This document shows, one piece after another, positions 1-8,964 of a DNA stretch of 37,647 nt. Source of the stretch: Lentibacter sp. GTDB taxonomy: Bacteria; Pseudomonadota; Alphaproteobacteria; Rhodobacterales; Rhodobacteraceae. Below the pieces are notes generated by a model. The model did not search any database. It was not told where the DNA came from and was given only the letters and a program-made list of their open reading frames with translations. Made by a program: the position numbers and the translations under genes. The stretch is from NCBI GenBank assembly GCA_016744435.1, contig JADGEJ010000036.1, positions 1-37,647 on the forward strand. The letters run 5' to 3'. Position 1 is the stretch's first letter; every line of letters begins with the position of its first letter.

Positions 1-344
1 CGCTCGGCCTGTCGCTCGAACCCTTCGGTGGTGGTGCAGTTGCAGTGCGCGAAACACCGGCCATTCTGGGCGAAGTGAACGCCGAAGCCATGCTGCGCGA
101 TATCGTTGACGAACTGACAGACGGCGGGACGACAAGCACAGTTAAGGACAAGCTCGAGGCTGTGCTCAGTCGCGTGGCCTGCCACGGCTCTATCCGCTCG
201 GGCCGTCGGATGCGCGCCGAAGAGATGAACGCACTTTTGCGCGAGATGGAAGCCACGCCACATTCTGGGCAGTGCAACCACGGACGACCAACCTATATTG
301 AGCTCAAGCTCTCTGACATCGAAAGGCTATTTGGGCGCACATGA
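1..344 (+). CDS. mutL: DNA mismatch repair protein MutL, C-terminal end (partial)
   Basis: Only the last ~114 codons are present. The reading frame is open from base 3 and runs off the left edge of the window. The segment fits the C-terminal dimerisation domain of MutL, which couples MutS mismatch recognition to downstream excision. Visible family signatures are the stretch [11 protein letters not shown], the [13 protein letters not shown] helix and [11 protein letters not shown] just before the C-terminus, which matches the conserved C-x-HGRP motif of MutL C-terminal domains. The stop codon overlaps the start of rmuC by 4 bp (ATGA), so the two are probably translationally coupled. Identification is from motif recognition on a fragment; the N-terminal ATPase domain lies outside the window. 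Confidence 0.9.
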   Translation, partial: LGLSLEPFGGGAVAVRETPAILGEVNAEAMLRDIVDELTDGGTTSTVKDKLEAVLSRVACHGSIRSGRRMRAEEMNALLREMEATPHSGQCNHGRPTYIELKLSDIERLFGRT

Positions 345-1495
345 TAGAACTTGCGGGATATGCGATTAGCGAAATGAGCCTGCTTGTCGGTGGGGCTGTG
401 CTGTTGTTTCTGGTGTTGCTCATGCTATTTCTCGGCATGCGCTCGGCGTCGCGCTCGCTGCGGATGACGGAGCCGCTTGTGCACCAGATCGGCAACCTTG
501 GCGCGCGTGTGCAGCAGCTTTCAGACGGCCAACAGCAGCTGTCTGGTGGGCTTATTCACGTCAGCGAGGCGCAGGCCGCGTCGCAGACGAACATGCTGCA
601 GTTGATGGAAAAACGCCTCGCGGATGTGAGCGGCAAAATGAGCGAAAACCTGACAGGGTCGGCGCAGAGCACGGCGAAATCTCTTGGTGAGTTGCAACAG
701 AGGCTGGCCGCAATTGACAAAGCGCAGGACAACATCACCAAGCTGTCGGGTGACGTGCTGAGCTTGCAGGACATCCTGAGCAACAAGCAAACCCGCGGTG
801 CTTTTGGCGAGATACAACTGACTGACATTGTCACCAAAGCACTGCCGAGCGATTCCTACAAAATGCAGGCGACGCTTTCCAACGGTAAGCGCTGTGACTG
901 CTTGATTGACTTGCCAAACCCGCCCGGGCCGATTGCGATTGATAGTAAGTTTCCGCTCGAATCCTACGAAGCACTTCGGAACGCCGAGAACGACTGGCAG
1001 CTCAACGAGGCTGCCAAACTGCTGCGCATCGCGATCAAGAAACACATCAAAGACATTCACGAGAAATACATCATCGAAGGCGAAACCGCCGACGGTGCGC
1101 TGATGTTTTTGCCCTCAGAGGCGATCTATGCAGAGCTGCATGCAAACTTCCCCGAGCTGGTGCGCGAAGGGTTTGCCGCGCGGGTTTGGATCGTGTCGCC
1201 GACGACATGTATGGCGACGCTCAACACCATGCGGGCGATCTTGAAAGATGCGCGCATGCGCGAGCAGGCGGGTGCCATTCGGCGCGAGCTTGGGCTGTTA
1301 TTTTCTGATGTCGAACGGCTCGGCACGCGGGTTGAAAACCTTGACCGCCACTTCGGGCAGGCCGCGAAAGACATTGCAGATATCAAGATATCATCCGACA
1401 AGGCCGGCCGCCGTGCGCGCCGTTTGGACAACTTTGACTTTGAAGAGCTGGCCCCGGAAGCCCCGACAGTTGTGCCGCTCAAAGCGCCAGAATAG
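341..1495 (+). CDS. rmuC: DNA recombination protein RmuC family
   Basis: The protein has 384 residues. A single hydrophobic segment (about residues 13-33) should anchor it in the inner membrane. A long Gln/Ser-rich, coiled-coil-prone region follows (about 40-150), then the conserved RmuC core, beginning with [13 protein letters not shown] and continuing through [15 protein letters not shown] and [15 protein letters not shown]. RmuC proteins have a predicted nuclease-like fold and are reported to limit certain DNA inversions; the biochemical activity is poorly known. The start overlaps the mutL stop by 4 bp, which places rmuC in a DNA-maintenance operon. Length and domain order are normal for the family. 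Confidence 0.93.
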   Translation: MIELAGYAISEMSLLVGGAVLLFLVLLMLFLGMRSASRSLRMTEPLVHQIGNLGARVQQLSDGQQQLSGGLIHVSEAQAASQTNMLQLMEKRLADVSGKMSENLTGSAQSTAKSLGELQQRLAAIDKAQDNITKLSGDVLSLQDILSNKQTRGAFGEIQLTDIVTKALPSDSYKMQATLSNGKRCDCLIDLPNPPGPIAIDSKFPLESYEALRNAENDWQLNEAAKLLRIAIKKHIKDIHEKYIIEGETADGALMFLPSEAIYAELHANFPELVREGFAARVWIVSPTTCMATLNTMRAILKDARMREQAGAIRRELGLLFSDVERLGTRVENLDRHFGQAAKDIADIKISSDKAGRRARRLDNFDFEELAPEAPTVVPLKAPE

Positions 1496-1568
1496 CTTGC
1501 GCCAGATCAAGGCCGGGTGCTGACGAATCTGCGCAAGGTCAATCTAAGCGCTGACAGGAGAACTGAAT

Positions 1569-1892
1569 ATGCTTGAAATTAGCACCAACAAGATCGCCCA
1601 AATCATCCTTATGTCCAGAGAACTGGGGCGGGCTGAAGCCGAGCTTATGGGGTTCTTTGAAACTTTGTCAGAAGAAGAATTGAGAGACCTTGTGGCGGTG
1701 ATGTGGATTGGCCGGGGCAGCTTTGACGCGGACGAGCTGGCTGAAGCTCGCGCCACTGCGATTGCCGAAGCCACGGTGCCGACGCCGGACTATCTGATCG
1801 GTTCGCCGCATCTATCTGACCATTTGGAAAATGGACTTGAAGCCTTGGGCTTGTCTGCCTCTGGTGAAGAAGACGCATTGATGCGCAGTTGA
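1569..1892 (+). CDS. DUF3775 domain-containing protein
   Basis: This small soluble protein has 107 residues. Sequence features such as MSRELGRAEAELMGF and LVAVMWIGRGSFD look like the DUF3775 family, found mainly in alphaproteobacteria and without known function. It has no signal peptide or membrane segment. It is acidic and mostly helical by appearance. The start has a clear ribosome-binding site (ACAGGAG, about 7 bases upstream). It lies 73 bp after rmuC on the same strand and may be its last operon member, ending at the palindrome at 1921-1940. The family assignment is from recollection and is moderately sure; no function is proposed. Confidence 0.8.
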   Translation: MLEISTNKIAQIILMSRELGRAEAELMGFFETLSEEELRDLVAVMWIGRGSFDADELAEARATAIAEATVPTPDYLIGSPHLSDHLENGLEALGLSASGEEDALMRS

Positions 1893-1920
1893 GTTCGAAT
1901 TGCTGCGCAATCCGACTGAT

Positions 1921-1940
1921 GTGAGGGGCTAGCCCCTCAC
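1921..1940. terminator. Perfect 20-bp palindrome between convergent genes, likely bidirectional terminator
   Basis: The sequence GTGAGGGGCTAGCCCCTCAC is its own reverse complement. It lies between the convergent DUF3775 gene (+) and saccharopine reductase gene (-). It is followed by a conserved-looking tail (CCCCAGAGTATTTTCACGAA, 1944-1963) that resembles a motif I recall following GC-rich hairpins in many Rhodobacteraceae intergenic regions. On the plus strand the T-run is short (TATTTT), so whether it acts as an intrinsic terminator is inferred. Confidence 0.6.
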
Positions 1941-1971
1941 ACTCCCCAGAGTATTTTCACGAAGAAAAAGC

Positions 1972-3120
1972 TTAGCCTAGATGGTCAACGACTTGTAGGT
2001 TCTGCGCGAGTTTGTCGATCTCGGCGAGCCACTCTGCGACCAGTTTTGGATCATGTGGGGCCGGATGAACGCCTGCGCCGATTTGGTGGTTGGCGATGGC
2101 GTTGACGGCGAGCGAAACAGGGATAGAGACCAAGCGCGCCATGGCTGTGCCGCGATCGTCGCCCCAAGCATCCATCACGTAGGTTTTGCTGTAAACCGGA
2201 ACACCCTCTTTTTCGACTTTCAGGCCAACGCAGAGCACCACGCGGTCAGGCTCACCCTCGTCATAAGCATTGTCGCGCCAGAAACCATCAGACATTTCTT
2301 TGAGGCGGGCGTCGCCTTCTGGGCCTGTAAGTGTCTCGATTTCGGCAAACACGTCGCCCCAAGCCTCTGTCCAGCCATTTAGGCGTAAAGTGCCGCGGAC
2401 GAACTCTTTGACGCGCCAGCTTTCGTCAAATTGGTAGTCGGCCATGAAAGGCAGACTATCGCGGTTTGGATAGACTTCAAAGCTTTCGGGGGTAGGCAGG
2501 GGGGCGTCGTAAGTGCTTATCGCATCCCAAGGGCGGGCAACGTTGAGCTCAGTGTAGTTTTTTATCGACTTTGAAGGCGAGCGCAGGGCTTTTAGCACGC
2601 CTAGTGGCGACCAGCTAAACTTATAGCGGAACGGGTTGGGCTCTTTCGGGATGCCGCCGCAGTAGCTGATGAAAGAGATATCGTTGGCCGCGTCATAAGC
2701 GTCAGATGCGCGGTAATCGGCGATGAGGTGATGCGCCATCAGGTGGTCGATCCCTGGATCAAGACCGACTTCGTTGACAGACACTACACCAGCGTCACGA
2801 GCCGCCGCGTCAAGCGCGCGCATTTCGGGGGCGATGTAGCTTGAGCTGACAAAATTCGCACCCTGAGCGATGCACATCTCGGCCAGTGGCACGTGCCATT
2901 CTCCGGGAAGCATTGAGACGACGATATCGCCCTTTTCGGTGGCCGCTGATATGGCGTCCATGTCAAAGCTGCGGATGTCCTTGGCGATGTCGCCTACAGC
3001 GTCCTGCGCTTTTGAGGTTGTGCGGTTCCAGACAACAACATCGTGGTCATCTTCGATCAATTTGCGAAGGCCCGGGATTGCCGAGAGCCCTGTGCCGCAC
3101 CAATGGATTGTCATGTTCAT
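1972..3120 (-). CDS. Saccharopine dehydrogenase, L-glutamate-forming (saccharopine reductase type)
   Basis: The protein has 382 residues with an N-terminal Rossmann fold starting MTIHWCGTGLSAIPGLRKL and continuing HDVVVWNRTTSKAQ. It fits the enzyme that interconverts saccharopine with glutamate plus 2-aminoadipate 6-semialdehyde. Motifs such as VVSMLPGEWHVPLAEMC, NEVGLDPGIDHLMAH and SYCGGIPKEPNPFRYKFSWS are typical of this family. The ATG at 3120 was chosen because it overlaps the upstream saccharopine dehydrogenase stop by 4 bp (ATGA). An in-frame extension to 3321 would run far into that gene and looks spurious. Together with its neighbour it gives a two-gene saccharopine pathway, in bacteria usually lysine degradation. 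Direction of flux is inferred. Confidence 0.88.
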   Translation of the reverse strand: MNMTIHWCGTGLSAIPGLRKLIEDDHDVVVWNRTTSKAQDAVGDIAKDIRSFDMDAISAATEKGDIVVSMLPGEWHVPLAEMCIAQGANFVSSSYIAPEMRALDAAARDAGVVSVNEVGLDPGIDHLMAHHLIADYRASDAYDAANDISFISYCGGIPKEPNPFRYKFSWSPLGVLKALRSPSKSIKNYTELNVARPWDAISTYDAPLPTPESFEVYPNRDSLPFMADYQFDESWRVKEFVRGTLRLNGWTEAWGDVFAEIETLTGPEGDARLKEMSDGFWRDNAYDEGEPDRVVLCVGLKVEKEGVPVYSKTYVMDAWGDDRGTAMARLVSIPVSLAVNAIANHQIGAGVHPAPHDPKLVAEWLAEIDKLAQNLQVVDHLG

Positions 3121-4160
3121 ACCTCTGCAGAATGTGTGTTGAAGCCAGCCTCGGCGCGCGCCCAGACACCGCCTGACAAGTTGCCGAGTGTGAGCAGTGT
3201 TGGCAAGAGCTGTGCTGCAAAATCTTGCGAACTCTCGAGGGGAAGCATTGAAGGCAGGTTGTCGATCGCCATCACGTCGAGCGGCGGCGTTTGATGCGTG
3301 CGTACGACGGGAGCCTCCCATGTGGTGGCCTCCGAATAGACGGGAATCGGGTTGTAGTCGCTGTCAGGGTCGCAGGCGACATCGCCAATCGCGGTGAGTT
3401 TGCGCTTCGCTTCCTTGGCGGCTAGAGGTACGAACTGCGGCGTACCGGGCCGCGCAAGGATACAGTTAATAAACAGATCATGCGTGAGAATTTCTGGGAA
3501 GGGACCGCCGCTGGCGGTTTCGGCCATGTCCCACTTGGTGACGCTTACGCCCATTGCCTCAAGCAGGTCAGACGCGCCTGTACCGACGCGACCAAGCGCG
3601 CCGATCACGATGGCGCTTGGAGAGCCTGAGAGTTCGCGGCGTAGCTCGGAGAGGAGCGCGTCCTTGTTGGGATAAGCGCCAACCGGCGGGCAGAGACCGC
3701 CTTGTTGTTGCGCGATCCAAGCTTTGAGCGTGACGGCCGCACCAGCGAAGCCCGCCCAGTATCCGAATGCCGCAACACGGCGGCCTGTTTCGTCAACCAG
3801 ATACTCAAGGTCGTAAAGCGTTCCGCCGCCGGCCTTGAAACGTTTGAGCAAGGCTTTGCCCGTGAACTGCCCCTTAAAGGCGTGGCCAAACATGATGTGG
3901 CGGTGCGGCAGCGGCGTGCCGTCATCGGGCAGCTCTTTGAGGCCAAAGATGATCGCGTCATGCGGGGCATCTGGCCAGCTGTTCTCGGGCGCAATTGTTG
4001 CCCCCGCTTCGACGTAGCCTTGCAGCGGAATAGCCCGCACTGAGCTTTCTTCAACCGTCAGCTTGATGCCCGCGTCGATGAGCGCTTTGGCGCCTTCTGG
4101 TGTCAGCCCGACACGTTCTTCGTGAGCGCGTTGCTCGGCTCTGAGCCATAGGTGGGTCAT
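3117..4160 (-). CDS. Saccharopine dehydrogenase, L-lysine-forming (lysine-ketoglutarate reductase type)
   Basis: The protein has 347 residues. It resembles Lys1-type saccharopine dehydrogenase of the alanine dehydrogenase/PNT superfamily, which joins lysine and 2-oxoglutarate into saccharopine or reverses this. The N-terminal substrate domain carries RAEQRAHEERVGLTPEGA and IMFGHAFKGQ. A central Rossmann segment reads IVIGALGRVGTGASDLLEAMG (about residues 184-204) and a later one reads LFINCILARPGTPQFV. It overlaps the glutamate-forming enzyme by 4 bp and follows the histidine phosphatase by 12 bp, so the three form one transcription unit. In plants and animals the two activities are fused; here they are split. 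Confidence 0.88.
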   Translation of the reverse strand: MTHLWLRAEQRAHEERVGLTPEGAKALIDAGIKLTVEESSVRAIPLQGYVEAGATIAPENSWPDAPHDAIIFGLKELPDDGTPLPHRHIMFGHAFKGQFTGKALLKRFKAGGGTLYDLEYLVDETGRRVAAFGYWAGFAGAAVTLKAWIAQQQGGLCPPVGAYPNKDALLSELRRELSGSPSAIVIGALGRVGTGASDLLEAMGVSVTKWDMAETASGGPFPEILTHDLFINCILARPGTPQFVPLAAKEAKRKLTAIGDVACDPDSDYNPIPVYSEATTWEAPVVRTHQTPPLDVMAIDNLPSMLPLESSQDFAAQLLPTLLTLGNLSGGVWARAEAGFNTHSAEV

Positions 4161-4172
4161 GGTTCTCTCCGG

Positions 4173-4823
4173 TCAAACAAAGGTGCGGGCATGTTCGCGG
4201 CCCGGAATATCAAGATGTGGCGTGGCGTTGAAACTGCCCAGCATCAGTGTGTCGTGGACATACTCTAAGCGATGCACTGAAGAGTTCATCACTTGCAGCA
4301 TGACTTTGGCCATGCCCGTGTCATTGAGGCCCAGTACATGGCGCACAATGGCGCCGATGACGCCGCCTGACGTAACCAAGAGGACACGGCCATGGCCTTC
4401 GCAGACCTCTTCGATGAGGCCGGTTGTGCGGGCATAAAAAGCGCTGAAAGGCTCGGGCACGCTCTTCACAGTGCCCGCGGCCCAATGCTCAATCATCTGT
4501 GGCAGATGTGCTGCAAATTCTGTGGGGTCTTGGGGGCTAGGTACGCCGTGCTCGGCTTCTAGGGCCGCTGCCATGGCCCAATATTGCAGCTCATCAAGCC
4601 GCGCATCAACTTGCGTGTCAGCATAGCCCATGCCCGCTGCTGTCTCTTTCTGTCGGCGCAATGTTCCCGTGATAACGCGGTCAAAATGTGGGTTTGTAGT
4701 GCGCATATGCTCGCCCAACCAGCGGGCTTGCTCATGGCCCAGATCAGAAAGCTTGTCGTAGCTTGCTTCGTCAGTAGCGTGGCTGTTCGCCTGCCCGTGC
4801 CGGACCAGAATCAGTTCTGCCAT
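4173..4823 (-). CDS. Histidine phosphatase family protein (phosphoglycerate mutase-like)
   Basis: The protein has 216 residues. It begins MAELILVRHGQANSHA, where the RHG motif contains the phospho-accepting histidine. A later TSGGVIGAIVRHVLG segment is in place for the second part of the branch-1 active site. The substrate is unknown; such proteins range from phosphoglycerate mutases to broad phosphatases. The ATG at 4823 is preferred because the RHG motif sits about 8 residues in, as is usual, while a longer frame reaching 5255 would overlap the divergent formate dehydrogenase gene. It is the first gene of the saccharopine operon, 12 bp before the next start. A functional link to lysine metabolism is not evident. 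Confidence 0.88.
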   Translation of the reverse strand: MAELILVRHGQANSHATDEASYDKLSDLGHEQARWLGEHMRTTNPHFDRVITGTLRRQKETAAGMGYADTQVDARLDELQYWAMAAALEAEHGVPSPQDPTEFAAHLPQMIEHWAAGTVKSVPEPFSAFYARTTGLIEEVCEGHGRVLLVTSGGVIGAIVRHVLGLNDTGMAKVMLQVMNSSVHRLEYVHDTLMLGSFNATPHLDIPGREHARTFV

Positions 4824-4975
4824 AGTGCCTCGCGATTGCGGATTTGTGCGCAGCCTAGCGCTCTGCGTGGTGCTGTTAAAGAGGCGGTTGCATTTGGGCG
4901 CAAAAAGGCGTCGGGGTGTCGGGAATGAGAGATGCCAAACAGGCATGCTTTGGTCTATGGTGGTCGGCAAGGCTG

Positions 4976-4989
4976 GCAGGAGACGCGCG
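4976..4989 (+). promoter_or_regulatory. Ribosome-binding site that fixes the formate dehydrogenase start
   Basis: GCAGGAG lies 7 bases before the ATG at 4990. The same frame is open back to 4825, but no comparable site precedes the upstream candidates, and the protein aligns to the 2Fe-2S ferredoxin fold only from MSEMIKFTLDG. Confidence 0.7.
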
Positions 4990-7767
4990 ATGTCTGAGAT
5001 GATCAAGTTCACCCTCGATGGTGAGGCGGTTGAGGCCCAAAAGGGCCTGACGATTTGGGAAATAGCCAATGGCCGCGGCCTTGTCATTCCGCATCTGTGC
5101 CACAAGCCTGCGCCAGGGTATCGCCCGGATGGCAACTGCCGCGCTTGTATGGTCGAGATCGAAGGCGAGCGTACCTTGGCCGCCTCATGCATTCGCGAAC
5201 CACAAGACGGCATGGTTGTTGTCACAAACAATGCCCGCGCCACGAGTGCACGCAAGCTGGTTGTCGAGATGCTCTTGGCCGATCAACCCGAGCGCGCCGA
5301 AAGCCACGACAAGTCGGCGCATCTCTGGAACATGGCTGACTTGAACGGCGTCACGGAAAGCCGCTTTCCCAAGCTTGAAGATGGGCGCATTCCGTTGCTT
5401 GACGACAGCCATATCGCGATGCGCGTTAACCTTGACGCCTGCATTTCTTGCGGCCTTTGCGTGCGCGCTTGCCGTGAAGTGCAAGTGAACGACGTGATCG
5501 GTATGGCGGGGCGCGGTCACGACGCTTACCCGGTTTTTGACATGTCAGACCCGATGGGTGACAGCACATGCGTCGCCTGTGGCGAATGTGTGCAAGCCTG
5601 CCCGACAGGCGCGTTGATGCCAGCCACTGTGCTTGACGATCAGCAGCAAGGCGACAGCGCCGACTTTGACAGCGAAACAGAAAGCGTTTGCCCGTTTTGC
5701 GGCGTTGGCTGCAAGGTTTCGCTCAAAGTAAAAGACGGCAAGGTGAAATATGTCGAGGGGATCAATGGCCCCGCAAACGAGGGCCGCCTCTGCGTGAAGG
5801 GCCGCTTTGGCTTTGACTATATTCACCATGAGCACCGCCTGACCAAACCTCTGATCCGTCGCGACGATGCGCCGGCCAAAGGCCTCAACGTTGATCCTAG
5901 CAACTGGCAGGAGTTTTTCCGTGAAGCTGAGTGGGACGAAGCGTTTGGTCTGGCAGCAAAGGGTTTTGTCGGGTTGCGCGAAGAACACGGCGGCACCTCG
6001 GTTGCGGGCTTTGGATCGGCTAAGTGCACCAACGAAGAAGCCTATTTGTTTCAGAAGTTCATCCGCCAAGGCTTCTTGCACAACAACGTTGACCACTGCA
6101 CGCGGCTTTGCCACGCAAGCTCGGTTACTGCACTTATTGAAAACGTTGGCTCGGGCGCGGTAACGGCCACGTTCAACGAGATCGAAAACGCCGATGTTGC
6201 GATCGTGATTGGTGCCAACCCGATCGAGAACCACCCTGTCGCAGCGACTTACTTCAAGCAGTTCACCAAACGAGGCGGCAAGCTTATCGTGATGGACCCG
6301 CGCGGCGTGGGCTTGAAGCGCTTCGCTGACGAAATGGTACAGTTCCGCCCCGGAGCAGACGTGAGCATGCTCAACGCGATCATGCATGTGATCGTTGAGG
6401 AAGGGCTTTACGACAGTCAGTATATCCACCGTTGGACAGAAAACTGGGAGGCCGAGAAGGCCCACCTCAAAGATTTTTCACCCGAAGCAATGAGCGAAAT
6501 TTGTGGCGTCTCTCCCGAGCAGCTGCGCCGCGTTGCGCGCATATTCGCGGGTGCAAAAGCTGGCCTCATCTTCTGGGGTATGGGCGTCAGCCAACACATC
6601 CACGGCACAGACAACTCGCGCTGTTTGATAAGCCTAGCGCTGATGACAGGCAATGTTGGCAAACCGGGCGCTGGGCTGCACCCTCTCCGTGGCCAGAACA
6701 ACGTACAAGGCGCGTCAGATGCAGGGCTCGTGCCTATGTTTTTGCCCGACTACCAGAGTGTAATGGACGATGGCATCCGCAAGAATTTCACTGATGTCTG
6801 GGGCTCTGGAGACTTTTCAAACGAGAAAGGCCTAACCGTCACTGAGATCATCGACGAAGCCTATGCCGGCCGCATCAAGGGCATGTATATTCAGGGTGAA
6901 AACCCCGCGATGTCAGACCCAGATGTCGAGCATGCGCGCGAGGCTATTGCCAAGCTTGAGCACCTCGTGGTGCAGGACATATTTATCACCGAAACAGCCA
7001 ACTACGCCGATGTGATATTGCCCGCCTCAGCGCTCTACGAAAAGAACGGCACGGTGAGCAACACCAACCGCCAAGTGCAACGGGTTCGTCCGGCCGTGAC
7101 GCCTCCGGGCGATGCGCGAGAAGACTGGCAGATCACTGTCGAGCTTGCACAGCGTTGCGGGCTTAGTTGGGCCTATGACGATGTGTCCGAAGTTTTTAAC
7201 GAGATGAAGCTGAACATGAAGTCACTCAACAACATCACATGGGAGCGGCTACGGACCGAGACGGTCACCTATCCGTCGTTGAGTGAGACAGATCCGGGCC
7301 AAGCGATTGTGTTTGGTGACGGTTTCCCGCGCCCTGAAGGCCGCGCGAAGTTTACCCCTGCGAACGTTATCGCGCCTGATGAAGTGCCCGATACAGAATT
7401 CCCGATGATCATGACAACAGGCCGCCAACTCGAGCACTGGCACACCGGTTCGATGACGCGCCGTGCGACTGTCCTGGATGCTGTTGAGCCCGAAGCCAAC
7501 TGTTCGCTGCACCCCAAAACGCTGCGCAAACTGGGTGTTGAGCCCGGTGGGCATGTACGTCTGACAACGCGCCGTGGCTCCATCACCATCATGGCGCGGG
7601 CTGACAGGGCGGTGGCGGAAGACATGGTCTTCGTGCCGTTCGCCTACGTCGAAGCGGCGGCCAACGTGCTGACTAACCCCGCGATCGACCCTTACGGCAA
7701 GATCCCCGAGTTCAAGTTCTCGGCGGTGCGGGTTGAAAAGGCAAAAGGCGTAGTAGCGGCGGAGTAA
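4990..7767 (+). CDS. fdhF: Formate dehydrogenase alpha subunit (FdhF-like, molybdopterin, Cys type)
   Basis: The protein has 925 residues and would oxidise formate to CO2. Domains in order: a 2Fe-2S ferredoxin (Cys37, 50, 53, 67); a NuoG-like linker; two 4Fe-4S motifs (Cys151/154/157/161 and 194/197/200/204); then the molybdopterin catalytic domain with its own 4Fe-4S site (Cys234/237/241/268). In VDHCTRLCHASSV, Cys374 followed by His375 aligns with the metal-binding selenocysteine and active-site His of E. coli FdhF, so this is a cysteine enzyme. The linker (about 96-125) has His but no Cys, so the usual His-Cys3 cluster seems absent. No beta, gamma, FdhD or cofactor genes are adjacent. It is a soluble cytoplasmic protein with no twin-arginine signal. 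Confidence 0.9.
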   Translation: MSEMIKFTLDGEAVEAQKGLTIWEIANGRGLVIPHLCHKPAPGYRPDGNCRACMVEIEGERTLAASCIREPQDGMVVVTNNARATSARKLVVEMLLADQPERAESHDKSAHLWNMADLNGVTESRFPKLEDGRIPLLDDSHIAMRVNLDACISCGLCVRACREVQVNDVIGMAGRGHDAYPVFDMSDPMGDSTCVACGECVQACPTGALMPATVLDDQQQGDSADFDSETESVCPFCGVGCKVSLKVKDGKVKYVEGINGPANEGRLCVKGRFGFDYIHHEHRLTKPLIRRDDAPAKGLNVDPSNWQEFFREAEWDEAFGLAAKGFVGLREEHGGTSVAGFGSAKCTNEEAYLFQKFIRQGFLHNNVDHCTRLCHASSVTALIENVGSGAVTATFNEIENADVAIVIGANPIENHPVAATYFKQFTKRGGKLIVMDPRGVGLKRFADEMVQFRPGADVSMLNAIMHVIVEEGLYDSQYIHRWTENWEAEKAHLKDFSPEAMSEICGVSPEQLRRVARIFAGAKAGLIFWGMGVSQHIHGTDNSRCLISLALMTGNVGKPGAGLHPLRGQNNVQGASDAGLVPMFLPDYQSVMDDGIRKNFTDVWGSGDFSNEKGLTVTEIIDEAYAGRIKGMYIQGENPAMSDPDVEHAREAIAKLEHLVVQDIFITETANYADVILPASALYEKNGTVSNTNRQVQRVRPAVTPPGDAREDWQITVELAQRCGLSWAYDDVSEVFNEMKLNMKSLNNITWERLRTETVTYPSLSETDPGQAIVFGDGFPRPEGRAKFTPANVIAPDEVPDTEFPMIMTTGRQLEHWHTGSMTRRATVLDAVEPEANCSLHPKTLRKLGVEPGGHVRLTTRRGSITIMARADRAVAEDMVFVPFAYVEAAANVLTNPAIDPYGKIPEFKFSAVRVEKAKGVVAAE

Positions 7768-7770
7768 GAT

Positions 7771-8964
7771 ATGATCCCGAATTCAACCCGCTTCCTGTCT
7801 GACTTGCACGAGTTGCGCCAGTTTGGGGCGGCTGGCGTGGGCAAGGGTGTTGTGAGGCCAGCCTACAGCGCGGCTGACATTGCTGCGAGGGCTTGGCTTG
7901 CCGGGAAATTTGAAGAAGCTGGTCTGCCCCCTCACTACGATCCGATGGGCTCGCTCTTCGGGCTCGCGGACGGCCCTTCGATTTTGCTCGGCTCGCATTC
8001 GGACACGCAACCCGAAGGCGGCTGGCTTGATGGGGCGCTGGGTGTGATTGCGGCTTTGGAAGTTGCGCGAGCGGCGAAAGAGGCCGGTGGGCCAGCGGTC
8101 TCTGTCGTGAGCTTTCAAGACGAGGAAGGCCGCTTTGGCGTGACCACGGGCAGTGCAGTTTGGTCGGGCAGCTTGAGCCTTGAAGACGCAGACAAACTCA
8201 CAGACCGCGACGGCGCGACATTGGCAGAGGCGCGCGCAGCCATGCCCACGGCAAGCGCGTTCGTTGATCCTAGCCGCTTCACAGGCTTCATCGAAATGCA
8301 CATCGAGCAAGGGCCCTGGCTTGACGAGGCGGGCGAAGCGGTGGGCGTTGTCACTGACATTGTCGGGATTCGCGATATGCGGATCACTTTTGAGGGCGAG
8401 CAGAACCACGCGGGGACAACGCCGATGCACCTTCGCCGCGATGCGTTTCAAGCGCTGGGAGCATTTAACGCGGCCATCAACGAGCGTTTTCGCAATGTCG
8501 TGACACCACAAACGGTCTGGACGATCGGGCATGTGAAACTGCACCCCGATGCGCATTCGATCGTGCCGGGGAGCGCGACATTTTCGATGCAATGGCGTGA
8601 TCGAGACAGCACGCGGTTGGCACGGATGGAAGAGGTCATTCGCGAGGCAGCCACCCAAGTTGCGCGCGAGCAGGGAGTGAGGGTTTCATTTGGCCAGATG
8701 CTGGGTCTTGAGCCCGTGCAAATGGATGCAAAGCTGCGCGGAGTTCTTGAAGAAAGCGCCGAGCAGAGTGCCGCCAGGAGCTGGCGTAAGATGCCTTCAG
8801 GAGCGTTGCATGATGCCACAAATGTGTCGAGGCATATGCCAGTTGCTATGTTGTTTGTACCGTCGATCAACGGCATCAGCCACGCCTTTGAGGAAGATAC
8901 CAGCGAGGCTGATTTGATCACAGGTCTTGAGGTGCTTGCAGGGGCCGTAGCGCAGTTGGGCTAG
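7771..8964 (+). CDS. Zn-dependent amidohydrolase, M20 family (N-carbamoyl amino acid hydrolase / allantoate amidohydrolase type)
   Basis: The protein has 397 residues. The metal-binding pattern of the hydantoinase/carbamoylase branch of peptidase family M20 is visible: GSHSDT (His76), DGALG (Asp87), QDEEG (Glu118/119), EMHIEQG (His177) and a late GISHAFEED. Family members hydrolyse N-carbamoyl amino acids, ureidoglycine-type compounds or related amides; the substrate here cannot be assigned. The start lies 3 bp after the formate dehydrogenase stop, with a GGCGGAG ribosome-binding site inside the end of that gene, so the two are cotranscribed. A shared C1 or amide pathway is possible but unproven. 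Confidence 0.87.
   Translation: MIPNSTRFLSDLHELRQFGAAGVGKGVVRPAYSAADIAARAWLAGKFEEAGLPPHYDPMGSLFGLADGPSILLGSHSDTQPEGGWLDGALGVIAALEVARAAKEAGGPAVSVVSFQDEEGRFGVTTGSAVWSGSLSLEDADKLTDRDGATLAEARAAMPTASAFVDPSRFTGFIEMHIEQGPWLDEAGEAVGVVTDIVGIRDMRITFEGEQNHAGTTPMHLRRDAFQALGAFNAAINERFRNVVTPQTVWTIGHVKLHPDAHSIVPGSATFSMQWRDRDSTRLARMEEVIREAATQVAREQGVRVSFGQMLGLEPVQMDAKLRGVLEESAEQSAARSWRKMPSGALHDATNVSRHMPVAMLFVPSINGISHAFEEDTSEADLITGLEVLAGAVAQLG

Noticed and set aside
3121-3321. N-terminal extension of the glutamate-forming saccharopine dehydrogenase
   Set aside because: It would overlap the upstream enzyme by some 200 bp, does not resemble the family, and the ATGA overlap at 3117-3120 gives a natural start.
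5545-6465. Long open frame (306 codons) on the minus strand inside the formate dehydrogenase gene
   Set aside because: It lies wholly opposite a gene with clear cofactor motifs, lacks any recognisable domain, and is the usual shadow frame in GC-rich coding DNA.
4990-7767. Selenocysteine-containing formate dehydrogenase
   Set aside because: The position aligned with selenocysteine is encoded by an ordinary cysteine codon (TGC), with no in-frame TGA.
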